Origin: Talinum fruticosum | Lineage: Eukaryota > Streptophyta > Magnoliopsida > Caryophyllales > Talinaceae | Reading direction: 5' to 3' | Assembly (NCBI GenBank): GCA_021018815.1 | Contig: JAITYX010000034.1 | Location: 1,922,001 to 1,986,000, forward strand | DNA length: 64,000 nucleotides | Part shown: piece after piece, positions 1 to 10,132 of the stretch | Numbering within the stretch: the first letter of the stretch is position 1 | Layout: every line of letters starts with the position of its first letter | The notes under the pieces: generated by a model | The model's database searches: none | What the model was told of the DNA's origin: nothing | Seen by the model: the letters and a program-made list of their open reading frames with translations, nothing else | Made by a program: the position numbers and the translations under genes

Positions 1-653
1 ACATATAGAGTTTTGATTCCAAGGCATTCTCGGTATCGCGAAACTTCTTTGAGTAAAATAGTATCTTCTCCGAGTAATACGGTTTTCACTTAATGCATTT
101 ATTGCGTTTCCGTAAGCGACTCGGAAAATTGGTTCTTTGTTCCGAGTTCATCTTCACTCGCATTTATCGCGTTTTGAATATACCAGATTCTGTCTCGGAA
201 TCCGACTTGTGGTTATACGTTCTATTTTGCTATAGTCGGTATTCTTAGTTCATTTCATGCTTAGTCTATATCAAGTTATCTCACTCGATATTCTTTATGA
301 AACTTGCTCTATTGCTTAGACTAAGTCGGATGGAATTATGAGTATCATGGATATTGGACTCGGAAAATTCCATTTCGTTTCCGACTCGGATAATCGATTG
401 CTTAATTATTATAATTATTTTATTATCTCGTGTCTAACCTTGGACCAAAGTATTTTATACTTTGAGAACCAAAATTGATTTACTTTTGTAGATTATTCAT
501 TCGAGGATACACCTTTTTCAAACCACAAAAGTAACCGGCTTCGTAACGTCAAATCACCAGCAGACATGGCTTTTCACCTTCCCCGCTCCAGTCCCGGAAG
601 ATTGTGTCGGAAGCCGTCTGTTTCCATATCCGGAAAACTGGAACTCCAAGCTT

Positions 654-820
654 AACGGTGGTTTCCACCTCATTTTTCAAGACACTACCAATGGTTTTGG
701 GACTTCCAAGAGAGTTAAACCGTTGTCCAACGTTCATATTTCAACGGATACTTTCGAGTGACTCGTAAAGCCTCTATCAACGGTCACAGAAGACTCTTGG
801 TCAGCAGATGAAGATAACGG
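654..820 (+). promoter_or_regulatory. Cluster of AACGG/CCGTT motifs upstream of LTR TATA box
   Basis: AACGG or its complement occurs at about 654-658, 720-725, 742-747, 778-783 and 816-820, within 190 bp upstream of the TATA box. AACGG is the core of plant MYB sites, including the mitosis-specific activator element. Similar clusters sit at the same place in the LTRs at 9190-9380, 13000-13160 and 27410-27520. MYB binding is inferred from the motif only. Confidence 0.45.
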
Positions 821-837
821 CTACTCTGTCCGGTTAT

Positions 838-847
838 CTATAAATAG
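838..847 (+). promoter_or_regulatory. LTR TATA box
   Basis: CTATAAATAG, followed by AGAAGCC as in the other LTRs of this family. It probably sets the transcription start about 25-30 bp downstream, so the stem-loops at 937-1128 would lie in the 5' part of the RNA. Confidence 0.7.
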
Positions 848-936
848 AAGCCACTTCACAAGACTTGAAGATTGCCGAATCAAATTGTTAATACACATAC
901 TTGAGAAAAGTCATTGTATTTACTTTCAATCTTCTA

Positions 937-1128
937 CTTACAACTCCCACTCTGTAATTCATTACTTTCGAGTTGTAAGGTCTTGTACTCGATTACAAAC
1001 TCTTTCTTACATTCTTTGTAAGGTCCCTTGACTAAGCTGTAAGGGTTAACTCAGCTTAGTTGTCCCTAGCTGTAAGGGTTATCTCAGCTAGGAAGTACTA
1101 GATCGGATAAGGAAATTTCCGAGTCTAG
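937..1128 (+). other. Tandem stem-loop array in the R/U5 part of the LTR
   Basis: H0: 10-bp perfect stem, 937-946 (CTTACAACTC) with 970-979. H1: 1032-1039 CTAAGCTG with 1052-1059 CAGCTTAG, 12-nt loop TAAGGGTTAACT. H2: 1065-1072 CCTAGCTG with 1085-1092 CAGCTAGG, loop TAAGGGTTATCT. H3: 1098-1106 with 1119-1128, one bulge, loop ATAAGGAAATTT. H1, H2 and H3 start exactly 33 nt apart. The other LTRs of the family have the same loops with different but still pairing stems (see findings). Confidence 0.7.
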
Positions 1129-1649
1129 GAAAACTTGTATAGAGTTGTCTAAGGGAGCAACTCGGGTTCGATCAGTTCATGGTATGTTGTGGACTTAAAA
1201 TAGTGGATTTGACTTCGTGTCCGGATTGACACGGGCCGTGGTTTTCTGCCCCGGGAGGGTTTCCACGTAAAATCTAAGTGTTATCTTTCCGAGTTCATTC
1301 TAAACTCGGACGGCCTTCTATCTGCTCTGCTCTTTCTAATTCATTGCTTTCCGAGTCCAATTGTTTCGACTCGGTTAATAGACTCAAAATCTTTCTTCCT
1401 TTCTACTTCGCGCAAAAGAGTGTGATTTTGCGAGAGAATTTCCTATCACCCTATTCACCCCCTCTAGGGTGACTCGGACTCTCCCGAGCAAACCTTCAGT
1501 TGGTTAAGCAGAAATTAAGGAGGATGAAACCAGAATGGGCTTTGTAGATTAAGGAAGAGGTTCTGAAATAGTTAGAGGTCTGGGTTCATTAAGGTAGTTC
1601 ACTATCCTTAATGGGTAGCAAATATAGTTCCAATTTCGAAGAAAGACAG

Positions 1650-2283
1650 CGAGGGTTCGCATGTGCATTAACTTCAAGGATGTGAATAAGGCCATTCCCA
1701 AAGTCGACTTTCCGTTGCCTCACATCGACCTTCTTGTAGATAATATAGCGGATCATGGTTTTCTCTCGTTCATGGATGGTTATGATGGGTATAATCAGGT
1801 GAAGATGGCTGAAGAAGATATGGAAAAGATGACCTTCATCACTCAATGGCTGAAGAAGATATGGAAAAGATGGTGAAGAAGATATCGGTGCAATGTATCG
1901 AGAGGACAACAACAACCTTAATGCATGATATGATCCACAAAAGAGGCTGAAGTTTACATGGATGACATGATCATAAAGTCTAAAGATAGGGCGGGGCACC
2001 TACCCGGCCTAAGGAAATTCTTCTAGAGACTCTGGAAATAAAACATGTGCCTTAATCCTCAAAAGTGTGCCTTTTGAGTGACATCATGCAAATTGCTAGG
2101 CTATGTTGTTCATCTTAGAGGAATTGAAGTTAGTCCATCCAAGATGAAGGCCATTCAGGAAATCCCTCCGCCGAGCACGAGAAAAGAGATAAGGGGTTTC
2201 CTAGGACGTTTACACTACATCGGTCGTTTCATATTAAAACCGACTATGGTCCGTGAACCTATTTTCAAGAAGTTAAAGAAATG
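1650..2283 (+). pseudogene. pol: Tat-lineage reverse transcriptase remnant (T1)
   Basis: The frame at 1661-1876 carries the Ty3/gypsy RT motifs MCINFKDVNKA, DFPLPHIDLLVDN and YNQVKMAEEDMEKMTFITQW, typical of the Tat/Athila branch. Downstream the catalytic box YMDDMIIKSKDR lies at about 1957-1990, and 2078-2284 gives LLGYVVHLRGIEVSP and IRGFLGRLHYIGRF. Where the related T2 copy has the GTYCYVVMAFGLKNAGA segment, this copy has a 27-bp duplication instead, so an essential part of the fingers/palm is lost. Several stops and frameshifts make it a pseudogene. Confidence 0.85.
1805..1872 (+). repeat. 27-bp direct duplication inside RT
   Basis: The 27-bp block at 1805-1831 is repeated exactly at 1846-1872, separated by 14 bp, with a third partial copy after it. 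In T2 this interval has unrelated RT sequence. It looks like slippage or template switching with loss of the original segment. Confidence 0.8.
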
Positions 2284-2715
2284 ATCTTAGCCCATTTGGG
2301 TTACCGAATGCTAACAAGAATCCGAGAAGGTTAAGGAATACCTGGCTAATCCTCCAGTTTTAGTTCCACCCCAAATAAGGAAACCTTTACTCCTATATTT
2401 TACCACGACGGAAACATGTTGTGGGAGCCATGTTAGCTTAACAAGACAGGAAAGAAGAACATGCGATCTACTATCCGAGTAAGAAGTTCCTAGATTGTGA
2501 GACTAGATACACACCATTAGAGAAGACATCATTGGCAATAATCTGGAATACTAAGAAGCTTAGGTACTATATGCAAGTCCACACGATACATGTGGTGGCA
2601 GCTATGGATCCTATTAAGTGCATACTTGAGCAACCAACTATCAGCGAGTAAGATAGCGAGATGGACTGTCATGTTATCATAATTTGAACTTAAGTTTGTC
2701 CCTCAAAAGCGATCA
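2284..2715 (+). pseudogene. pol: Tat RNase H remnant (T1)
   Basis: Continues from RT in shifting frames: EKVKEYLANPPVLVPPQ (about 2325-2375), LSKKFLDCETRYTPLEK-like sequence (about 2475-2525) and an AMDPIKCILEQPTIS-like segment (about 2603-2650). These are the connection and RNase H parts of a Ty3/gypsy polyprotein. Many stops. The second, archaeal-type RNase H present in T2 (42938-43370) is deleted here. Confidence 0.7.
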
Positions 2716-2719
2716 AAGG

Positions 2720-2932
2720 GAGGATAGTGTCGGAATCCGCAAATTGGAGATTTGGTCCTTAAGGAGATAAGAGCGTATTCGGGACCCATGAGGGAAATTT
2801 AAGCCCAAATGGCAAGGCCCGTTTGTACTTAGTCGGATCTTACCTGGTGAAGCGGTAAAATTAACTAATTTGGATGGGGAAGAGATTTTCCAGTACATGA
2901 ACTTAGATCAGCTGAAAAAGTATTATGTCTAA
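2720..2932 (+). pseudogene. pol: Tat integrase C-terminal tail (T1)
   Basis: GDLVLKEIRAY near 2745-2777, then a degenerate KFKPKWQGPF-like segment, ending QLKKYYV plus TAA at 2930-2932. This is the usual end of the gypsy integrase C-terminal domain. The zinc-binding and catalytic core of integrase are missing: RNase H is joined almost directly to this tail by an internal deletion near 2715. Confidence 0.75.
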
Positions 2933-3397
2933 CATGACCCTAGGTAGTAGGCCGAGCCGGCCCAACCGGACCGAGCCGAGGCCGGGCCATGGTCGAGCCG
3001 GCTACCACCCGAATAATTGTAGGGTGGCCAGGCCGAGGTTCTTTCCTTTGATTACTGCAATAATTGTCAATTTAACTGGTTCTCCTATTTACTTCCCGGA
3101 CTACCCAATTAGGCAGTCTATTCACGACTGTTATGTATTTTTATGGGCGGTCCAACTAGGCGGTCCAATTTATTTTATTTTGTTTTTACCTCTAGGTGAG
3201 TGATAAAATATAAAAGTATGGCATAATACTTACTTTCATTTAATAATAGGTAAGCCTACAACTTACCCGAATACATAGCTAATAAAGGGAAATAATTGCA
3301 AGCACACTACTTGTAAAATACTAATAACACTATTCTAAAGAGGTAAAACTAAACCTCCTATTCTTTTATTCTAAGTTCTACCCTAAGAGTCTAAGCC
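2933..3397. other. Non-coding spacer between Tat pol and antisense gene P2
   Basis: Starts with a GC-rich stretch of repeated GAGCCGG/CCGAGCC units (about 2950-3010), then AT-rich sequence. No coding potential recognised; the 92-codon frame at 2925-3203 looks accidental. Confidence 0.5.
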
Positions 3398-5009
3398 CTA
3401 TTCTATCTTTACTTTCTTTCTTTTAGGGTCACTAGACTCGGCTTCTTCATCTCGCGTGCGTTCCTTCAGTTCTTGAATTCTATGGGCCCTCCTTTCTTCA
3501 GCCTCTTTAGCTTCAGTTTCTCTTAACGGACGCGTTCAGCCATCCGAGGGGTCATTTCTCGAATTTAGAGGGGGCAACAGCGGGGACATCTTCTTCGAGG
3601 ATTCATCTCTCGGGTTCTTAGTGCCTTCTACCATTGGGGATCTACTTATATTATCCACTCTAGATAATAGGGAGAAACGAAGTGTTGGGTGTGCCTTAAG
3701 GTGCCGATAAATTTGCAGGTGTTAACAGCTTTGGTAGGCTCCTCTAATATTCGGGTCACGACTTTGTCCGATTAGAGCTACCATGACCTTTGAATAATTC
3801 AAAGGTAGCTGGCCGAATGCAATCCAATAAAGGTATGATTTGATCTATTCCCATTTGCCGCAACACACGGTTAGGGAAGTAATATATACTATTTTCTAGG
3901 CCCGAGTAGACATATGAAAGGGTGTCTGCGAGGTATGTGTTTTGAATTGAGACACATTCCGAGTGCTTAACATACCATAGTAGATCATTACTGTGATTCT
4001 TGAGGTACTCCCCCACCAAGAGGCCGAGTGATAAGTTACTATCGCATTTTGTTTTCGCTGGCGAAGTGAGTCGCAAAGTATGCATCAACTTTTGGAGGAG
4101 CCTAAATTAGCTTCGGGTGCTCCATTAACTGAGATCCGCACATCATAGATGTAAAATCAAAATTAGTGTCCTACATGGTCAAGATCCAATCTTTTTGGGC
4201 CCAATAGCAGCAAAATCAAATCAAATAAAAAAAAAGGGAGGAGCGAAAATTGGACATAAAAGAAATTTAGAGTCTTTTGGCGTGAACCGAGGCGTTTCAG
4301 CCTCGGCGGGGCTAGACAACCGCCTTGTGGCCGGCGTCGCCGACCGATCCATAGCACTTACTCTCGTTCGTCGTTATGTGCTTACCTGTAATAACATGGG
4401 GGCTCCCGATGAAGTCTTGCTCGGAATTTAGTTCAACCCGGTTTAAACCAATGATTTTCTCAACAACTATTAGGGAAGTTAGAGAACAATAATTCTCTAA
4501 TTGTTCAACTAAACTTAACAATGTTGCTAGTGTCAAATCCCGTGACCTCTTACCGGAAGGAATCCACCTATCATACGGGTTTTAATAGCTCGCTGCCTCG
4601 GGATGATGATAGCTTCAGCATGGGCATACATGTTTTGGTAATATTTCATTAGGTTGGTTGTTTTTACTCACTTCCCAATAAGAATCCACCCTAGATTCCT
4701 ATTTCTCGGTTTCAGCACGTATTTGTAAGTCTCATGAAGATTTTTTAAAGATTTGGGTATAACTGGTTTCGTTCGCCTATATTGCCTAGTATAGCATCGA
4801 ATTCTTCCGGTAGGGGCACAGTTCCTTATCCCCAAACTTGAAGACATGGTGGTGAAGATCCCAATAGGCCACAACAGCCTTTGAAAAGGTTAAATAGACC
4901 TTTACCTGGCGAATGATGAAGAGGACATTCAGCCCATAATTGGATAAACCGAGCTATCCATATTACTCATTTTATGCATCCACCATGTTACCTCGGTCAT
5001 GAAATTCAT
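3398..5009 (-). pseudogene. P2: antisense accessory gene, DUF7745-like, degenerate
   Basis: Read on the minus strand from an ATG at 5009. About 4775-4885 gives, across a frameshift, VVAYWDLHHHVFKFGDKELCP and then an EEFDAILGN-like segment; this matches the plant DUF7745-type pattern (FWDP..VFRFG..EL.PTLEEF..I.G) as I remember it. The frame 4088-3756 contains YFPNRVLRQMGIDQIIP, a motif common near the end of these and plant-mobile-domain proteins. The end (about 3560-3398) is strongly charged and Glu/Arg-rich, probably coiled coil, closing with PKRKKVKIE, which resembles a nuclear localisation signal, and a TAG at 3400-3398. Several frames are broken. Position: antisense, between Tat pol and the 3' LTR. 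Family assignment is from memory of the motif, not a search. Confidence 0.5.
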
Positions 5010-5108
5010 ATTTTGTTTTCAAATGAAGAGGGGGATAAGGTATGCTCTTAGTTTGGTTCGCAGAAGGATTTTTTTACGTTTAGCATCTTTTTAGCACCGA
5101 ATTAGATC

Positions 5109-5118
5109 TTATTTATAG
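5109..5118 (-). promoter_or_regulatory. TATA-like box of P2
   Basis: On the minus strand CTATAAATAA lies about 100 bp upstream of the P2 ATG (5009). Only the sequence and spacing support it. Confidence 0.4.
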
Positions 5119-5571
5119 GGGTTTTCCGGAGTTCTTAGAGTCCTACCGCAACTTGATCACCGAGAAATCACGAACGCCTTGGGATTAGAAGCGCTGGCCA
5201 CTACCGTGGGCCAGCCTGTTTTGTGACTTTCTTTGGCTTGAGCACTCCTTGGGCCATTTTATTTTCTACCCCAGCCCATTGTGCAAATCGTGCTATTATT
5301 TTGGGACCATGCACTTGAGATTTTTCTTATTTCTTTTTATTATTTTCTTTTGGGGGAATGGGGCCTAGTGCATTTTTTTTCGATTTATCTTTGCAAGTTT
5401 TTCCTAAGTTTTATGCATCATATTCAATAAAAGAACGCATTTCTTAGATTCGAGTCTTGCATTTTATCCCATTGCATAAGAGTCCTCATTACAAAGAAAA
5501 TATTACATTAATAAACAAACACCCTACAAGGGACTCCCTTATCATCAACGATGGAAGCAGTAAGGGATCTT
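5119..5571. other. Spacer between P1 and P2
   Basis: No coding features recognised. It would hold the 3' untranslated region of P1 and the promoter of P2, both read leftwards. Strongly T-rich on the + strand around 5310-5400. Confidence 0.4.
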
Positions 5572-8115
5572 CTAAGCATCGCCATTAGAGTCATCATCAA
5601 AGATGTAATTCTCGAAGTCCTCCAAGATGGATGTAGAGAATCGACCATCTTCACCACCTTGATAAGAATTACCTCCGTGGTCCCAAGATTGTGAAGCTTC
5701 ATGGGTTGGCCCACTGCACGAGAACGAGGGAAATGAAGAGGATTTCCGTAATGTTCGAAATTCTACAGGGGCAAAATGTTTAAGCCCTCCTCGGAATAGG
5801 TAGGTCCCGCATCGAAAACACTAGGCCCAAAAGTGCTAGGTCCTGCTTTGGAAGCACTCCTATGATGTGCACACCGCGAAGAATGCCATGAGGAACCTTG
5901 TCTAGCATTATTACTAGAAGGTGTTTGTTGATCGGAGGCATGTGTTTGCACCCGGGTACACCAGGAAGACTACCGGAGGAAGGTGCTCTAGATCGGCGCC
6001 TCTACAAGAATAATAGAGCGATAAGAAAATCACTAAAAGCTCAATAAAATTAGCACTCCACTAATTAAGAACTTACTTGGAAAGTAGGAAAAGATCACCC
6101 AATAAGGAAGTTCTGGATTCCCCGAGAGTAGATTGAAATCTGATAGACATGGTCCTAGATTGCTCCCGGTCGTACTTGTAAAATTTACCCTATGGTGTTA
6201 GCCGAAAGTAATTTTAGCATGCAACTAAAAGAAAAGAGCATAAAACTCTTACCCCTCGCCAATTCCTAGGGAAGGGATGCCTAACACATTCTTCTTCCGG
6301 AATTTCTGGAATTCTTACAAAACGAGGAGGTCCCCGGGAAGAGTAACATCCACATCAAGACTTGGGACATGGATGTCCGCAAAAGCGAGCTGCCAAAAGA
6401 TGGAGATTAATTTCCACACAAGAAATTCGAGTTAGGATGAGGAAGGAGTTGAAAACTCACCAGTCGGTTAATGATCCGTGCCGCATGATGGGCGTAAGAT
6501 GTGGTCAAATTCAGAAATGAGGTAAAAGGATACCCCATAATGGCAGCCGCTTGCTCATTTGGATGAAGAGACCGAAAGTAGAATATGGTCGGAGGAGGAT
6601 CGACTGGAACAAACGAAGGCCACTTGTTGACCCGAATTTGAGGAGTGACCCTCCCAACAAGATACCAAAAAAACCCAAAAGGACCTTCAAACAAGATCCT
6701 TCTTTCACTCAATTCTCGTGCCACAATGACACTTTGAGGAAGTTGGAATTGGACCCAAGGATGGAAGTTAGCCTATATTCAAGGTTTGTGAAGGAATCAG
6801 CTAGCAAGAAGGGAAAGCAATAGAAAAACAGACGAAAAACAATGAATATTCAGGGCTGGAGTCCACCACAAGCGAGCCCGCAGGTAGTGGCACAGACTGT
6901 GGGCAGGGGCAGAAAGCTAAAAGCATGATAAAAATTCTTCTTAAGCATATTAGAAAAGCATACCGAGGTCACATGGTTGAGGGCTGATCTTAAGAAGTCT
7001 ATCCCATGAATGTTACGCCGTTCAAGATAGACCTTAGCCCATGATACGGAGGCCGAAATATGAGATGATTTGTTGAACCGGGAGAAAGATGTGGGAAGTA
7101 CTCATACAAGCACGATTGCATTGTGATAAATTAAGTAAGATTTTTATCCACACAAGATGAAAAATATGTTTTGAAAAGGAGAATTTGAGCATACCTCAAT
7201 AATTTTCCACAAGCCATTCAACGGCAAATAATTGGTTGAATTCAGCTCTGGTTTTGTGTGCCGCACATCGGCATGGAGGCCTCCTAATGAGGCAAGTTTA
7301 TGAAGAAGCACCCTAGTTGAGCTCCTTTATTTTGTCAAGGTCCACTAAGTTCACCAAATAGTGAACATGAGCCTTAGCAGCTTGGTCGGAAAAGAGGGTC
7401 GTACTCGGGAGAAGAGCAAGCACGATCCGGATTTGTTGTTGAGGAGAGTGTTGAGGCTAAAACCTAACATCCTCAAAGGTCTCAAAGAGAATATTATACT
7501 TAAAGCAATTTTCATAAGGGAACTTATCGGTTACGGGGCCAAAGAGGTGACGGAGATAGTCACCATTTTTATATAGGTTCCGGTCATAGACTAAAGGCTT
7601 TCCCGAGAAGCCCAAACCAGATAAAACAACAAAATCAAAAGGAGTTATTGTCATCTCACTAAAAGGAAAGTGAAACTTGTTAGTAGTATCCCAAAAGCCC
7701 TCACTAATGGCCCTAATGGGATCCCTCTCCCTTTTATCAGTAAGGTGGTATAAAGCAAGGTAGAGAGGTCCAAGCCCGGCATTGTGGATGACTTCTTCTA
7801 GAGGAAAGTTCATCCTCTTGCAAGTCCCCATGAATTTAGGAATGACTCCACTACTCCGAATCGAGCCTTTCTACAAGACAAAAATCTAACAAAGTTTTAG
7901 CTAAAGAACTACTCTAAATGAGCAAACAAAGGAGTTTAAGCCAACTAGCTTACCGAATGAGTAATGGCTAGTGAAGAAACGTGATTCTCAGCCTCAACTA
8001 AGAGATCATTCAGATTCTATTCATTTTGTGGGCGCCATTCCCACTCGAGGAAAGGGTCTTGAGTAAGCTTCTTTGCTCTAGATCTTCCAGCAGGATGAGC
8101 CCTTCTTCTAGACAT
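5572..8115 (-). pseudogene. P1: antisense plant-mobile-domain-like gene, spliced, degenerate
   Basis: Minus strand, start ATG at 8115 (MSRRRAHPAGRSRAKK). Candidate exons by coding content and GT/AG borders: 8115-7954 (donor GTAAGC), 7870-7195 (acceptor CTTGTAG, donor GTATGC), about 7110-6964, 6800-6461 (acceptor TTGCTAG, donor GTGAGT), about 6392-6250, about 6190-6080 and 5999-5572. Exon 2 has FHFPFSEMTITPFDFVVLSG, the hallmark of plant mobile domain (MAIN-like) proteins, then STTLFSDQAAKAHVHYL and LVDLDKIKELN. Exon 3 gives YEYFPHL. The last exon is Ser/Pro-rich and ends in an acidic tail before TAG at 5574-5572. In-frame stops at 8019-8017 and just after 7457 and frameshifts indicate a pseudogene, or possibly sequence errors. 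It lies antisense inside Tat element T1. Confidence 0.65.
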
Positions 8116-8234
8116 TTTGAGGAGAGGAGATTTTTGAGAACCAACTAGTTTTCAAGGAGCAAAGTAAGAGAGTACAAGAGGAAAGCAAGAGTAAAAACAG
8201 GAGTAAGTGTGCAAAATGAACACATCAAGCATCT

Positions 8235-8244
8235 GCTTTTATAG
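8235..8244 (-). promoter_or_regulatory. TATA box of P1
   Basis: Minus strand CTATAAAAGC, about 120 bp upstream of the P1 ATG at 8115, followed by a pyrimidine-rich leader. This is a normal plant core-promoter layout. Confidence 0.55.
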
Positions 8245-8518
8245 GCAAACTCGGTCAAGGTAGCCAACCAAATGAGACAAGAGTCAAGCAAGTGGTAGGG
8301 AACCAAGAGAATCGAGAACAGCACGGCGGGGCCACGCCTGCCAAAGGCCGGCTGGCGCCGGGCACGAGGTGCCGTGATGTCCCATTAGCTACAAATTTGC
8401 AGCCGAACCTGCCCCACCTAGCTTGCGAGTCTTGTTAAACCGTGGCATGTGACCTTTGTCCCCTTGTGTATGCAAGTGGGAGTTTCCGGCCCATTAATCA
8501 GCTTTTCCGGAATAGTTT
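8245..8518. other. Upstream region of P1
   Basis: Non-coding, with a GC-rich block at about 8320-8370. It ends where the 3' LTR of element A begins; the sequence resumes at 21088. Confidence 0.4.
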
Positions 8519-10119
8519 TGAAGGTTTGCTCGGGAGAGTCCGAGTCACCCTAGAGGGGGTGAATAGGGTGACGGAGGATTTTCGTAAAGATTGAACTCTT
8601 TTTGCCAAAGTAGAGACAGAAACAGATTCCGAGTCTAAAACGAGGTCGGAAAATCATGAACTCGGAATCTCAGTAAAAAGCAAGGAAACAAAGTCAAGCT
8701 GCAATCGAGTATGTTTGAGTCTAGAATGAACTCAAAAAGTATAGACACGGATAATACGTGGAAACCCTCCTGGGGCAGAAAACCACGGATCGTGCTAATC
8801 CAAGCACGAAGTCAAATCCACTATTTTGAGTCCACAAAATATCGTAGACTGATTGAAATCCGAGTTGCTCCCTTAGACAACTCTTTATAAGATTTTCCTA
8901 GACTCAAAAGTTCCCTTATCTGATATAGTACTTCCTAGCTGAGATCACCCTTACAGCTAGGGACAACTAAGCCGAGTTAACCCTTACAGCTCGATCAAGG
9001 GACCTTACTTAGATTGTAAGAAAAGAGTGTTTGTAACTAAGTATAAGACCTTACAACTCGGAATATAATGAATTACAGAGTGGGAGTTGTAAGTAGAAGA
9101 TTGAGAATGAATACAATGACTTTGCTCAAGTATATGTATTAACAATAGGTTCGGCAATCTTCAAGTCTTGTGAGTTGGCTTCCTTTTATAGATGACCAGG
9201 CAAAGTAGCCGTTATCTCCATCTTCCGACAGGAAGTCCTTTGTGACCGTTGTTAACGACTATCCGAGTCACTCGAAAGTATCCGTTGAAATATGAACGTT
9301 GGACAACGGTTCTTAAATTCTTTGGAAGTCCCAAAACCACTGGCGGTGTCTTAAAAGATAAGGTGGAAACCACCGTTAAGCTTAGCGTTTCAGTTTTCCA
9401 GATTTGGAAACAGACAGCCACGACACAATTTTCTAGGGCTAGGTCGGAGAAGGGGAAAAGCCATGTCTCGCTGGTGATTTGACGTTTTGAAGCCGGTTAC
9501 TTTTGTATATTGAAAAGTGTATCCTCGTTTGAATATCCTACAAAAGTAAATCAATTGGTTCTCAAAGTATAAAATACTTTGGTCCAAAGATTAGACACGG
9601 ATAATAATATAATCATGAAAATTAAGTGAATAATTATCCGAGTCGAAAAGAAATGGGATTTTCGAGTCTAATATCCATGAAACTCAAAATTCCATCCGAG
9701 TTAGTCTAACATGAGAATCAAGTTATACAACGAATATCGAGTGAAACAAACTTGATCTAAACTAAGCATGATTCGGACTAGAAGCACTCGACTATAACAG
9801 AATAGGACTTATAACATGAAGTCATATCCGAGTGCGGTTAAGCGAAATACTAGTCATTTCAACATGCGATAAATCTAAGTGATGAGGGACTCGGAACCGA
9901 GTGAGACAGCGAGAGTGCATATCCGTTTTCCGAGTCACTTAGAGCCAAGCAAAAGTACATGAAGTAAATGCTATAACTCTTAGAGAAAATACTATGTCAC
10001 TTAGAAAAGTTTCTAGGATACGAGAGAATGCCTTGGAATCAAAACTCTATAAGTGAGAAATTCTTATACCGATTCCTTTGATAGAACTCGAAATGTACGG
10101 AGTAAAGTCTAAGTCTTCA
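8519..10119 (-). mobile_element. 3' LTR of element A
   Basis: 1601 bp, TGAAGACT...CCTTCA on the minus strand, bounded by the polypurine tract at 10120. Very similar to the 5' LTR at 19479-21087 over its whole length. Differences include many one-base indels at CTG/CAG-type sites. The stem of hairpin H2 at 8934-8961 is a perfect 8 bp. Confidence 0.9.
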
Positions 10120-10132
10120 ATCTCCCCTTTTT
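10120..10132 (-). promoter_or_regulatory. Polypurine tract of element A
   Basis: Minus strand AAAAAGGGGAGAT directly before the LTR start TGAAGACT. It would prime plus-strand DNA synthesis. The same tract precedes the LTRs at 28291 and 50752. Confidence 0.8.

Larger units (their letters stand above)
1..1498 (+). mobile_element. Sirevirus-like Ty1/copia LTR, left end outside window
   Basis: Matches, in opposite orientation, the two LTRs of element A (8519-10119 and 19479-21087); by comparison about 70 bp are missing on the left. It ends with CAAACCTTCA at 1498, the same terminus as every other LTR of this family, after the shared CTATTCACCCCCTCTAGGGTGA block. It contains a TATA box, an upstream AACGG cluster and a stem-loop array. 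It is joined directly to Tat pol sequence at 1499 with no primer-binding site, so it is a solo LTR or the 3' LTR of an element lying to the left. Small ORFs inside it are chance frames. Confidence 0.85.
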
